Positions 23,607 to 35,643 of a stretch of DNA of 64,000 nucleotides are shown here, in pieces. The translations under genes were made by a program, and so were the position numbers. Each line of letters starts with the position of its first letter. Position 1 is the stretch's first letter. The stretch spans positions 14,737,201-14,801,200 of the forward strand of contig OW799237.1 in NCBI GenBank assembly GCA_941918925.1, written 5' to 3'. The notes below the pieces were generated by a model, which saw nothing but the letters and a program-made list of their open reading frames with translations, was not told the DNA's origin and searched no databases. Origin of the DNA: Phyto melanocephala (taxonomy: Eukaryota > Arthropoda > Insecta > Diptera > Rhinophoridae).

Positions 23607-24485
23607 TAAACATTTTCAATTATAATCAAATAAGTAGTTCTACCAAAGTACTAAGTATCAACAGCAAACAAAACAAAGATTTAAAAGAAGGCGTTGGAAA
23701 AGTTTTTAAAATTTTCTAATAACCTTAACTTTTTATATAAATATTTATTACAAAACAAACTAACAAAATTTACAATAATAGTAAAATCATTTTAAATGAA
23801 AAATAAAAACGAATCAACAAATACATGTGCATTTATAGAAAAAAAGGAAACTGCTGGCCATGCACTTAAACCACAAATAATAGAAAAAAGGATTAAATTT
23901 CAACAACTGCATCTAAAACAGCAACTACAACAACAGCATATAAAGAGAATCCTCTTTATATGCTTATTTTGTGATATCAAAATTGATTAGAGAAAACTAT
24001 AAAAGAAATCTGGAGAACAATAGAAAAATGACAAGATAAATAAATAAAATTGAAAAACAAATACTGCAACTCAACATCTATATACAACATCCTTTGGTAA
24101 CCTAAATAAGGTAAGATACATACATGTTTGATTTAGAAATAAAAAAAGTAAAGACTTTAGGGTATTGTTTTGTGTATCCTTAAAAATATTTTCATACAAA
24201 AGTTTATTATTTTCTTTTATTAAAAAAATGTTACAGGATTATTTGTGTGTTAGAAGAAATGCATTGAATAATATAAAACTCTGAAAATATATGGGATTTG
24301 TTATTTGGTGTATAGTCAGAGCTCTTAGAAAATTGTCTGTTGAGCTGCAAATTTATGTGTAGGTGAGTCTTCGAAGGGAGCAAATTGGCTTTTTTGTGCA
24401 CTCGAAAGGGTCAAAATTTCCCTATTAAGAAACCTAATTTTTATTCCGTTAATATATCGACTGGCATAAGGAACGAGTTTGTTAA
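23607..24485. other. AT-rich DNA without recognisable genes
   Basis: Contains a Gln-rich chance frame at 23796-23990 read through CAA/CAG repeats. Nothing else supported. Confidence 0.5.
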
Positions 24486-24489
24486 ATGT

Positions 24490-25990
24490 GATTCCTTAGG
24501 GATTTTCAATTCGTATTGCTTAGGAATTCCAAGTTCGTCATAGTGCCACGTTAAAGTTCTCGCGTCTCATTTATCCAAAATGCAGGACATTGACAAGTTA
24601 ATAATCCAAAGTCTCATCTTCTTCCTCTCATGCTATACATGTCGTTTTATCCGTTCCATGCGAGCTAGATGAATTTGTTGGTTGGTCTACTTTGTTTCTT
24701 AATTTGCTTCGAATTCTCAAGATTTGGGTCACCCCATAATATGTTCGTTACCTTACCATTTTATTGGTCCGTAAGGAAAGGAAAATTAACCGGAAAGAAA
24801 TATCGATCGATATACAAATCTATATACCCTTTTCGCAAATAAAACTTAAAATCACTGTTTTTAATAATTATTGCTGTCAGCTGTTGGTAAAAATAAATAT
24901 TTAAAAGTAAAAAAACTCTTAAACGCAACAACGGAACAACGGAACAAACGCAGCATAGAACATGATTTCCGCAATCGAGGAAAGCAATGAATCATAAGGC
25001 CCACTATATCTAGACGATCACAAATCAAATGTGAGCTCATCTCACTTTCGCATTGTAGGACATTCCAAGACTCCACTTTTTATTCACGAAGGTCTTGATA
25101 ACAATTGGCTATCCGTAAAGATACGAATCGGAGCTTCGTTATCTGTCCCCTTCATATATTTACTGTCTTTCGTAATTGCCGTAATTTTAGCCGGGAAATT
25201 AGTATTGTGATCTGGTAGACGGAAGTATTATGTTACGGTTTATGACATATAAGCCCATTTCAGTTTGAAAACAAATCACCGATGCGTCTGTATAAAAATC
25301 TGGGGTATTCTTACCATAATTCATCCAATAACCCCTCTTTTGGTATTATTGTGATGAAAAAAATTCTCTCATATGTCGTTGAGATTTGGTCACATGTAAT
25401 ATAGTAAAATATCGGGTATTTTTTATATATAGTATTATGGTCTCACCAATTACCATCTAGTAGCGGTCACAGCCACTTCATACTTTAGTGGTATCTAAAT
25501 CAGGCGAATTTATAGTATATTCGTAATTACCATTGTGGATGTTGTTCTCATAGCATCATATATACTAATGCAGCAATAGCTTTAGATCATTTAAAGAGGT
25601 TTCATATAAACTTTCTTTTCTAAAGATGTCAACCACACTATCCAGGCATACGTTTAGATCTGTTGGAGTACACTCTTGTATAGCCAGTGTATCAACCTTG
25701 GGCATCTGCCCCATTTTCAGCCTATCGCTATTCTGCAAAATGCAAAATATCTTTGAGCTTTCTCCATTCCACTTTTAATTTGGTATCTACATAGCCTCCA
25801 ATCGAGTACTACTTCTAGGTATTTAAATTTTTTATTAATCTGAATTGTCTTATCTCGAAAGATGGGATAACTTTACTTCGCTGTCTTCCTCTTTTCCCTA
25901 AACAAACAGATTTCCGTCTTGTTTGGTTTAATATTGCTTCTGCGGCCAATTGTAAAATATACTAAGACCTTTTGTTACTTTCCCGCATAA
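24490..25990 (-). pseudogene. Non-LTR retrotransposon ORF2: RT thumb, RNase H and Cys/His tail
   Basis: Read on the minus strand from 25960 downward. First comes KPNKTEICLFREKRKTAK and FKYLEVVLDWRLC, then MEKAQRYFAFCRIAIG and KWGRCPRLIHWLYKSVL: the end of the RT palm and the thumb of Jockey-superfamily elements. Next is an RNase H domain with DFYTDAS (first Asp, about 25290), an NFPAKI block where the catalytic Glu of QAEI should be, and RIFTDSQ (third acidic site, about 25120). Finally a degraded EEEDETLDYLL Cys/His tail lies near 24640. Presence of RNase H points to the R1/LOA/I groups, not Jockey proper. Frameshifts and stops are frequent, and the 5' part (endonuclease, RT fingers) is missing. 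Confidence 0.75.
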
Positions 25991-26290
25991 AAGCCAAATT
26001 AACTGATCATCTTATTTCTTTAGACCAAAATCTGAAACGTCAATATCCTATTTTTTGTTGTATTAAATTTCATGTATTGCTTGCAATTAAGGACTTATAA
26101 AAGTTTAGTTTTTACAAAAAACTGCTGCCCTAACCTTTCATCCATTTGAATTCATTTGATTATTCACTAACTTTGTTGCATAATAATGTTGGTTGCATTA
26201 ATTTTTTTATAGCCCATTTTGTCTGAGCCAAAGTCATAGGTAAACACCCTGTTACTTCGGATAATAGTGTCACATATTTTTCTCAATTTG
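25991..26290. other. AT-rich spacer
   Basis: Nothing recognisable between the non-LTR fragment and the mini-me-like fragment. Confidence 0.5.
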
Positions 26291-26560
26291 ATACCCTTTA
26301 CACGAGAATGTAAAAGGGTATATTTAAGTTCATCATTCGGTTTGTAATTTATAAAATATGAATTTGAGACCCAATAAAGTATACATATTCTCCCTCCTTA
26401 TATATGTATATAGAAATTGATTTGGGTGAGTCCGTCTGTCCGTGCGTACGTTGAAATCACCTTTTTAAGCCCTCGCATATACTCAGACTTTTATATGGTC
26501 TGTCATATCAGATATGCCTTCGAGAATATTAAATATAAGTTTGAGATTTTTATTGACTGA
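26291..26560 (-). mobile_element. Mini-me-like repeat, truncated
   Basis: TACCCTTTACACGAGAATG then TAAAAGGGTATATTTAAG forms the GGGTATA end hairpin. After it come the AGACCCAATAAAGTATACAT block and a (GTCY) relic (GTCCGTCTGTCCGTGCG). The TTCGGC-hairpin end is not found, so the copy is truncated. Orientation is opposite to the 5975 copy. Confidence 0.6.
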
Positions 26561-26939
26561 GTTTTGCAGCTAAATCACTATTACTAATATTTCGAGTTTT
26601 AGCGATAAAATTTTAGCTTAAGCAAGTTACAGAACAAGGCTGCAGCTCAATTATTTGTTTGTTTTTTTGCTAAATGTTATTTTGTACTGCAGTTCTGTTT
26701 GACTACTATAACAAACGGGTATGATTGAATATCAATACTGTGGAGGTAGTGGTAGATAGTGTTAGAAAATTCTTTTTTATTAAATTGAAGTTTGTAATTT
26801 ACGAGTTTTTGCAAGTAATATTAGATTTAATTCTCTCCGCGGCTTATTTTGTTTATTAAAAACAATTAAAATTACATTTTATGTATAATAGTTATTTACA
26901 TTTCATTTAAATTGTTCATCAATCTTTTGCAAAAGAATA
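26561..26939. other. AT-rich spacer
   Basis: No supported feature. Confidence 0.4.
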
Positions 26940-26948
26940 TAAGTGTAA

Positions 26949-27165
26949 TGCCGAAGCCACGCAATGAGCGGCAAAGCAGTGAGCGCCAGAGTAGCGAGAT
27001 TGAAATTGGAACAAGGTCTATTCCTGAGCGGCGCCGCTTAGCCACTCAGAAATGCCGCTCATTGCGTGGTCACTTCAGTATTATTGCATATGTTTAAATT
27101 TTTTGCCGCTCACCGCTCAGCCGCTCACCGTTCACCGTTTTGCCGCTCATTGCGTTGCCTCGGCC
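26949..27165. mobile_element. GC-rich foldback MITE with 9-bp target duplication
   Basis: A 217-bp palindromic element in otherwise AT-rich DNA. Left arm TGCCGAAGCCACGCAATGAG then CGGCAAA; right arm, reverse-complemented, GGCCGAGGCAACGCAATGAG then CGGCAAA. The word GAGCGG or its complement CCGCTC is repeated about ten times in both orientations. TAAGTGTAA flanks the element on both sides (26940-26948 and 27166-27174); an 8-bp reading is also possible. That size fits hAT, P or Merlin groups. The frames running through it are not genes. Confidence 0.75.
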
Positions 27166-27174
27166 TAAGTGTAA

Positions 27175-28084
27175 ATATTTTAAATTTTTTCCAATTACAA
27201 GTTTTCGATACAATTTTTTTCATATTCTGGATATTTTTTTTTAAATTTTTGTAAAAGTAAATCATAAGCTCAAAAATTTCATATTAATGTTGGACTTACT
27301 CTGCAAAAGATCTTAGCACTACAAATAATTCTAAAACTTTTTATTTATTAAGGCGTTACAAAAAGTTCTCCATTTGTGGCATTTTGTTTTAATTTTTTTT
27401 AGGACTTTAGGAAATCTGCAAAAATTCTCTTGGCAAATATTTTGCATATACTTTGTATTTAGTTAATGTAGGGTAATAAAGATTCGACACACAAGAATAC
27501 AGCATTCTTACTTTAGATTTTGGTACTCGCACACACTTATTTGTCTTGATAACTTGGGTAAATACTCTTATGGGTAATTATGGACACCTTTTGTTTCATT
27601 CCTGTTGTTGTCACAAAATAACAAAACTTCTCACCATGGTCATCATCATCTGTACTTTTGTTTGTTGATTTTTATTTTTGAGTTCTATTTTATTGTATAT
27701 ATTTTTTATTTTTTTTTTTGTACTCTTGACTCCTAGTCATTTACAACACATACATATGAGACTCTATTAGAAATTCATTTCCTTATTCTCTGCTGTGGAT
27801 TTAATATGAAACAAACAAATGTAGAGTACGAAGTTAAAATGCAGTAATTTTTTGGAAATAAAACAGTGCAAGGATGCTTTCTGGAAGATATTAACGACTT
27901 TAGGGACTCTCTAAGTGTGAACTTTTCCAAAGAAAAATTACTGTAATTACACCGTGTAACAGAATTTTTTTACATAAAATATTTGATGTGATTGTTATTC
28001 TACAAACAATATGTAGTCAAACTTCATACTTTCTTTTCAATTTTTTCTCATTTTTAATTTCTTAATATTCATGGTTAAGGATAC
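27175..28084. other. AT-rich DNA without recognisable genes
   Basis: No element ends or coding frames supported. Confidence 0.5.
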
Positions 28085-28089
28085 AAATC

Positions 28090-28546
28090 CTACTTATATA
28101 ACAAATATAAATGTTTGAATGTTTGTTACTACTTAATCATGCAAAAACGGCTGAACGGAATTAAATTAAATATGGCACACCGATAGACAACAACCTATAT
28201 TAATATTTAGGCTACTCCTTGTAACAATATTTAAGCGAAAATATGCAAAACTTTTCTTCTGTATTCAGTTAGTCGGCTGTTTAAAGGCTTCGAGTGTCCA
28301 AAATTAAAATCGTCTATAAAAGTATTTTTTTCTTTAATATTTGCATTAAATCCTATTCTAATTAAATAATAAATATGAATGTTTGTATGGTTAAATGTTT
28401 TGATATTTTTACTCAATCACGGGAACAATGACTAAACGGATTTATATGAAATTTGCCACACAAATATGTAGCAATCTGCATAATTACATAAAGAGGTTAC
28501 ATTTCGTGCCAGTAATTACGAAGACGAAGTTGCGGGCACAGGCTAG
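28090..28546 (+). mobile_element. Non-autonomous Helitron 3' region ending CTAG
   Basis: Two related blocks, at about 28110-28180 (AATCATGCAAAAACGGCTGA then ACGGAATT) and 28415-28475 (AATCACGGGAACAATGACTA then AACGGATTTATATGAAATTT), match the subterminal sequence of insect Helitrons. The 3' end has the hairpin GTGCC...GGGCAC followed by GGCTAG|T at 28546. No helicase or Rep sequence is present. The repeated subterminal block suggests two stacked insertions or a tandem 3' end. Confidence 0.65.
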
Positions 28547-29546
28547 TATAAAATATTTTTTTGATTGGGGACTATTTATGGGATACTTGTTTCTTTCCTT
28601 TGGAACCTTTGTTAAAATAATTGTTCAAATAATAAAAATTGTTTTATATGTAAGAATATTTCTTTGTAATATAGTTTTTTTTGCCTTTGGGGCTTTTTAT
28701 ATTAATTTTGTTGAATATAAATAAAATACGAAATCTTTAGTAGCAATATGGATATCGTACAAATGAATATAATCCTTAAAAAATATACAAAAATAAAATA
28801 AAAATATTCTTCTAAAAATTTATTAAAAATATCCTTTTAAAAATTTATTTTTCCTTATACTTGAAAGTTTTCTTTGATACACATATTTGAGAAAAATTAA
28901 TATTATAAATACTTATGTATTTTTTTCTATATATTGAAAGTTTTTACGATATAAAAGGATATATTTTTTTTATTTTGACGATTTAGATTTTTTCTGAATT
29001 TTACTACATTTGGTTTGTAGATTAATAGATATATCGAAATTTTCATGTCTAGTAAAAAAAGTTTATTTTCGTTACACAGTGTTATTGGTATAATTCGAAA
29101 ATTTGAGTAAAGCAAACATTTCGAAAATAAAAATGTATATTTTTTTTCCTAGAAGTAAATTTATAAAAAAGATTAAACGACTAAAAAATTCGTTTTTTTA
29201 ACGAAATTTTTTAAAATTTTAATTAAACTAAGATTTTGTCAAATGAAAATTTTTACCCATAAAAACAGCTCAATATTAAAATTGGGTACATTTTCTAAAA
29301 TTCTTTATTGAACTACAGGAAAATTAAATGAAACAAAAATTAGTTTTTCATAAAAAATTTTTTTAACTTGATTATATATTAGTATCAACGAGAGAACATT
29401 TGGAAGATAATACAAGATTTGACAAAAGTAACTTTTATACTAATACAACTAATAGCAACACACAATACTTTGCTTTAGAAAATAGCAAAGATTGTCTATT
29501 TCGTTGTTAGTCATAATATGAATTTTGAATGATACTGTAATTAAAC

Positions 29547-29581
<35 letters not shown>

Positions 29582-31845
29582 TAGTAAATATTATATGTTT
29601 TCACCACAATCACACAATTAAAGCATAATATGTTTGTTGCTCTTTGATTATGATTACCACAACTATGTTTTTTTGCCTTTGCTTTTAGTAATATTATGTT
29701 AGAAAAAAATAATACAAAATAAAATAGTTGCAAAACATAAGCCTATAATGGGTCCAATGGGCGCAAATATTGGTACTCTTTTTCTTTTGAAGGTACTTTT
29801 AAATACATTTTGTATTAACAAGGTCATGAAAAATTCAATATAATGGCACTGTACTTAGTATTTTTTGAAAGTTTTTTCTTAATAGCTCTTATTTCCTAGT
29901 GTATATTCTGTATTCTGAAATTCATTTCTTATTAAGATATTCATTTCTCATGAAGCTAGCACATATTCTATCACAGCATGTATAGAATGGAGTCACGTTA
30001 ACTGAATGACACTTTTCAAAGTTTAAAAATGGAAATTTTTGATATTCTTATTGTCATTATTACAAATTGCCTTTAGTTAAACGTACGATTTTTTGTGCCC
30101 GATAAATAGCTTCGCATTATTACAACTTTCATTTTTAATTGTTATTTATATTAATAATAATAATATTTAATATATAAAAAAATAATAAATTAAGGCTTTA
30201 TAATGCAGTCTGACGAAATTCTCTCTTTAACTAACAGCAAGTGGTAATAATGGTCCTTACTCGTACATTAGTAAACCTAAAAATATTAAATTTAATACAT
30301 CTGAGATTCAATTTATAAAAAGCACTTTGTTTTTAAAACCAATAGATGCTTTTAAGTTCTCCAATTATTTATTTTATAAATATAAAAGTACATATAAGCA
30401 TGTCTAGTGGAAAGACGTTTATAGAGAAGTGATAACACTCACGTTTAAATAAACTTTTAAAAACTACAAATTATTATTTATTGGAAGTTTTTCTTCTTAA
30501 TTTTATTGTAAATCATTTTTATTCTGGCTTAAGTTAATTTTTTTCTTATATTAAACTCTCTAAAAACATTTATTAAATTATATTGTAATCATTTAAGAAT
30601 ATTGAAAAACTATTCCGATATTAGGATGTTTAATAATAAAAACAATTAACCTGAGCCTGAATAAAAATGATTTATAAAAAACTCTAGCGTAGATTAACAA
30701 AGAATAATTCACCCGAAACGCATAAGCATTATCCGCGCCTGATTTCTAAAATAAAAACACATAAAACCAGACAAATAAGTGGGTATTAATGGTATCTTTT
30801 GGTATTTTGAAAAATACTTTTTAATTATTTAATAATTATTATTAAATTTTTAAAAGAAAGTAGAGCTTTTATTAAAATAAAATTTTTTTAAAATCAAATT
30901 ATTTTTATCCAAGCATTGTGCATACTACCCACCGACTATAGCGTATTAAAATAACATCCTTATAAATATAGGTTTAACGTTGCTCCTTTCTACTGTCTTT
31001 GTTACTTGTGTTCAAAAACATCATTTATAAAATGTTTTGCATACAAAACAAGGACTTAAATGAATTCCAATATTGCAACGACTTCGCACTTCGTGCACAA
31101 CTTGTACGAAATGTGGAGAAATTTTTGGCTGAGTAAAGGAGAGATGTATCGAAAACAAAAGAACACGTTTCATCAGGTAATTGCTGTTTATTTGTTTAAC
31201 AACGAGCAAATATATATAAACAAATAAATACAGAAGTTTTCGTACAGAAAGTATCAAAATTGCTATGTAATGACCCGTAAGGAAAACTCATACAAAATTT
31301 AAATGCAATATTTGATACTCGTGCTGCGAAGAAAAAATAACCAAGAAATTTGTTGTAAATATTTGTTAGCTTTTTTGTGCATAAAACTACCACAACCACT
31401 TGACCTACTAAACCATTTTGCAATCAATATTTGTTTAATTTATATTTTTTCCATTTCTTTTGCCATTGCTTTCTATTTCTTTTTTTTTGTTGTTAAATTA
31501 TAGGTATTAAATTTTAAAAATTTATTTAGTTTTTTAGCTTTATTGGCAAATAGCAATTGCAATAATATGTAGTAGATTGAACAATTTCCATAAAACCACA
31601 ACTTTAACTGTCATAATGACATTGCCACTTTCATTGCTTGATGCAAGGTAAACGGCACATTGAACAAATATTTGATGTCAGTAACAATTTTAGTTTTCAT
31701 GGGCAACCGCGTGTGTTTTTTTGTGACGATTTGAGTTATTAATGCCATATTGCTTGATTTTAAACGCCCTGTACTTGGTTGTTAAAATGTCCGAAATAAG
31801 ATGGACCCATTCCGATTGTTTTAATAGAATAACAACGTAACTTCC
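28547..31845. other. AT-rich DNA with one trinucleotide repeat
   Basis: A long stretch with no coding or element signal I can support. It includes an (ATA)n tract at about 29546-29580. Open frames here are Phe/Lys/Ile-rich chance frames. Confidence 0.5.
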
Positions 31846-31850
31846 ATATA

Positions 31851-32437
31851 AAGGATCGTTAAATTTTAAGGGCCGATGTTGAATGTGAACCACACCTAAA
31901 CATTAATCATTTGATATTTCTCAATTTGAGATTGACTCAATTTGAACCATGAAAAGATACACAATTGAGCAACGCGTTAAAGTTGTTCAAGCTTATTATG
32001 AAAATGGGTGTTCAAATCAAAATGCATTCTCTTGGTCAACATAATCTTTCAAATTCATCCACAATCGGAAAAATTGTGAAAAATATTTGAATTTCAGCAA
32101 AACAGGTCTGTATGAAATGTGAAAACATCTGTGATTGCCTTCTTAGTTCATTGAACGGAAAATATTGCTATTTTTCACGATAGTGTGGCAAAAGAGCAGT
32201 CAACCTCGACTAATCATTGTGCCCAATAATTAAACATCAACATTGTCTTTGAAATTTTAGATCATCAAATGGAGCTGTATCGCCGAGATCGCGACAGCCA
32301 TTTGGGCGATATTTTCTTTCATGCATAATTGAACCATTCAAATATTATCATGATAAAAAGAAATGAAAATAATTTCCTAAATAATTTGCGTTTTATTCAA
32401 AATCTTCATCTGTCCCTTGAAATTTAAAATCTCTTTA
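31851..32437 (+). mobile_element. Mariner deletion derivative, about 590 bp (copy 1)
   Basis: Left end AAGGATCGTTAAATTTTAAG after TA. Right end TGTCCCTTGAAATTTAAAAT then CTCTTTA, the diverged TIR. The sequence opens MKRYTIEQRVKVVQAYYENG, the helix-turn-helix N-terminus of a mariner transposase. It then runs through STIGKIVKNI and a DSVAKEQSTS-like block, and jumps at LNINIVFEIL to the very C-terminus (DSHLGDIFFHA). The whole DDD catalytic core is missing. The same jump occurs in the 37.3-kb copy, so this is a propagated non-autonomous form. Confidence 0.8.
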
Positions 32438-32926
32438 ATGTATGTCATCATTGCAAATGAAAGAAATTTCAAAATCATGAAAACCCTGATTGAAAAATAT
32501 TCTTCATTGGTATTTCATCAAATATTTGCTCAATCTGAAAATACCTTAACAATTGTGGGGATTTAAATATTTGTGCCGTTGCTAAGTGTGCCACCAGTTA
32601 CAGTTGGAGTATAAAAGAAAATTATAGTTTTGTGGAAAATTGTGCTAAAACACAAATTGTAATTGATGTTGTTGGCAGCTAGATGTTAAGTATCAGTTGG
32701 TGGCTGTTATAACAATTGACGTGAAATCAATATATATTTTTTTAAATTTCTATTTACATAAGAAAAATGCACTTCGACTTCTTGAAGACACTAGAGACAG
32801 TTAACAGAATGTAAAAAAGATTTTTAAAATAAATTTGAAGTTTTCTGCTTTAAGGTTAAATCAACTGACTATTTACTTTGCAAAGATTTTGGTGAACATT
32901 TTTTGAGAACCTCAGAAATTATATGA
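32438..32926. other. AT-rich spacer
   Basis: Nothing recognisable. Confidence 0.4.
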
Positions 32927-33400
32927 GATAATTTAAAAGTTTTTAAAAATTCGAAATTTTTTTTTTTTCACAAAAAGAAATAAAATGTTTTAAGTGAAAG
33001 AAGTAACATTTACCCCAACACTTTTTCCTTTTGCTAACTTCAATAGCTACTAAAGAACAATATTTTTTTAAAAAAGCTCAAAAATCAATTAACGACCTTT
33101 AACTAGATTAAGAAAACTGAATATTGTAGAATATTTAGAGATAATGCTTTCAATCAATTAACGTAGAAATTTTGCGTATGAGATAATTTATAATTATAAA
33201 TTTTTTGTTAATAAAAAAAAACATTTTACGTTAAAGAGGCATCATTTACCCCAACACTTTTTCTTCTTTCTAACTTCAATATCTATGAAAGAACAATATT
33301 TTTGTTAAAGCACAACAATCAATTAAAGGTCTTTAACTAGATCAACAAAAAAGCTTTTACTTTTTTTTCATCTTTTTAAACATTGAAACAGCCTGCACTA
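32927..33400. repeat. Diverged tandem duplication, about 236-bp period
   Basis: CATTTACCCCAACACTTTTT occurs at 33007 and 33243. It is followed in both by a CTAACTTCAATA..TAAAGAACAATA or CTAACTTCAATA..GAAAGAACAATA block, then TCAATTAA and CTTTAACTAGAT. Units differ by many substitutions, so the duplication is old. Confidence 0.8.
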
Positions 33401-34400
33401 GTTTTTCTTGCCATCAACCAAAGTGAAATTTAAAGTGATTTTTGTTTTCAATTTTCTTTTAAAGTTTTCAAATTAAAAAATAAATGAAAAATAACAAGGT
33501 GTAGCTTTAAAGCCAATTTTATTTAGAAAATAATACAGCATGTTGCATGAAACACAATTGGGAGTTGATTAGTGGTTAGTTAACAAAACTAACTACCAAA
33601 AAAAAAAAAAAAAACAATACAGTCAAGCCGAGTATCACATTTTACTTACCAATATGTACCAACAACTGAAAAAAACAAACACATACGTACGACCAGGAGA
33701 CCTTAATATGTTTTGCTTCTGAGAAAATCGCATTTAACAAACAATAATAAGAGAAAATGGAGTTTTTAAACGAAATCAAGTTCTTTATAAGCTCTACAAA
33801 GAGTATGTTGATATCTTCTAGTGTTACCGAATCATCTAGAATCTATCAGCTATTTTATTTATTAGCAATAATGAATGAATGCTCTGTTATCCAAAAAGGT
33901 CTGATAACATGTCCGGTTAGCAGTATCAGCAATAGAATACCCATTGGCGTAGCTACAAATTTGTTTCTGGTGGTGTACTCTGTACTCTGATTTTGATTAT
34001 TTTTACAACTTTGGTAACTCTGAAATTAAAAACATCTCACAACAGCATTATTTTGTGATGTTTTTGTTAGAAATATACATTTAAACTAAGAACTCTTTCC
34101 ATAATCAAAATTTATATTTCCTAGTATGTATAAGTTAATATAATATTTTAGAATATTAAAAAAATTGTTCTTAAATGTTACACCTTTAAAAGACTTCATT
34201 AGAAATAGTTAAATGAAACAAAAGAAAAATCCGTGCTTCAAATTTATAAATCTATACAATTTATAGATTTTAAATTTTTTTAAAAAATCTCGATCTGATA
34301 TCACAGCATAAATATAAGGTAGTTACAGCCAGTAGCACTGGTTGCACATAAGACATTTATGAATGTGTATTAAGTTGAATTAAATAATTATGAAACATCA
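33401..34400. other. AT-rich DNA; one open frame of unknown meaning
   Basis: A 77-codon plus-strand frame at 33757-33990 and a 29-residue minus-strand frame across the same bases (MGILLLILLTGH...) are open, but neither resembles a known domain. No splice signals or codon bias support coding. I leave them unassigned. Confidence 0.4.
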
Positions 34401-34531
34401 GGGGCCGAATTACGGCATTCGAGCGTTATCGAAATTGTAAAATTCTTATTAGAATCTCTTTACCTAAAGCACAGCGAACTCGATCGTTCGAGTAAAATTT
34501 CGATCGTGATTGAATGCCGTAATTCGGCCCC
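34401..34531. mobile_element. 131-bp palindromic MITE (copy 1)
   Basis: Starts GGGGCCGAATTACGGCATTC and ends with its exact reverse complement GAATGCCGTAATTCGGCCCC. The centre holds CGATCGTTCGAG and AATTCTTATTAGAATC, both palindromic words. A sister copy of the same 131-bp length lies inverted at 53433-53563. No target duplication could be settled (flanks CATCA and AGCTT). Confidence 0.85.
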
Positions 34532-35370
34532 AGCTTTACTTTTGTAATAATAACGTGCGTTTAAATAAATAAACTTTTTAACTTAAATTTAAAGACTGCT
34601 GATTGTTATTTGCAATAAAAAAAATCCCAGTTTATTTATAACAAAATTAACAAACATTTATAAAAGCAAGAGACGTAACTACATATATTCTCTTTAAGTA
34701 AATATTTGCGCAAAGGGTGGTGCAAACTTAATCATCCAACTTTGTTTTTTTTAATAATTTTTTTTACTGAATAAGAAAATGATTTTAATTCATGATACCC
34801 GCCAGTGTTGATTTACATTTTATCGCGGTTTTTGTAAATTTCCGCCAGACTTGCGGTAATAATTGTTTGCATTTCTGTTGCATATTCCCTGTAGTGGTTT
34901 CAATTGTATGAATCTTGTTGGCATAAGCCCGCGACTTAAAGTATCCTCTCGTATTTTTACTAGTCGATTTTGTTCATTTTTTCTTAATTTTTTCAAAACG
35001 ATAAATTCTGTTTTTCTAGATAATTGAAGAAATTGTATATAAAAAAATTGTACCAAATTTTTGAAAAGTTTAGAGAACTCTGTTCTGTTTTCTATTTGCC
35101 ATAGCAGTCTGCAAATTTCTGACCAAGTATCTCCCGCAAATGTGCTGAATAGACAGACGGAATTGTCAATAAATTTTGTGAATTTGATTTGGGTATTGTT
35201 GCACCAGCAACTATGATTCGACCATTAAAAATCAAGTGCAATGATGTCTTTTTGAATGGATGATGGTTATTAAGTTGGGATTGTAGTAGTAGTTATGATA
35301 GTGTTTTGATTTCCTTTTGCTCTCTCTCTCTCGCTCTCCAGCACTATGTTTTTGATATTTTTATACCTTG
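34532..35370. other. AT-rich DNA; unassigned minus-strand frames
   Basis: Minus-strand frames between about 35240 and 34820 read for 40-78 codons each (for example GATIPKSNSQNLLTIPSVYS, then a Lys/Asn/Arg-rich 78-residue frame ending at 34820). I do not recognise a family. A (CT)n-type run lies at about 35321-35338. It could be an old transposon relic or chance. Confidence 0.3.
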
Positions 35371-35643
35371 TTATACCCGCCACCAAAAAAATGGTGGGGG
35401 TATATTCATTTTGTCATTCCGTTTGTAACACATCGAAATATGCATTTTAGACCCCATAAAGTATATATATTCTGAATCAGGGTTTGATTTGATGACGATC
35501 TAGCTATGTCCGTCTGTCTGTCCGTCTGTCCGTCTGTTGAAAGCACGATAGAGGTCGCACCGAAAAAGCTAGGGGGCTCAAATTTTGCCAGAATCTTTCT
35601 TATAGACAAGGTTTGCTTGGTATTGAAAATGGGCTAAATCGGA

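Noticed and set aside
26912..27254. Two arginine/serine-rich open frames as a gene
   Set aside because: Composition comes from the GAGCGG words of the foldback MITE.
33757..33990. 77-codon plus-strand frame and an overlapping hydrophobic minus-strand frame as small genes
   Set aside because: No recognisable domain, no splice or promoter support, and open frames on both strands across the same bases.
34700..35280. A mariner bounded by GGGTGGTGCAAACTTAATCATC and a similar string near 35255
   Set aside because: The two strings do not form inverted termini when aligned, and no transposase block lies between them.
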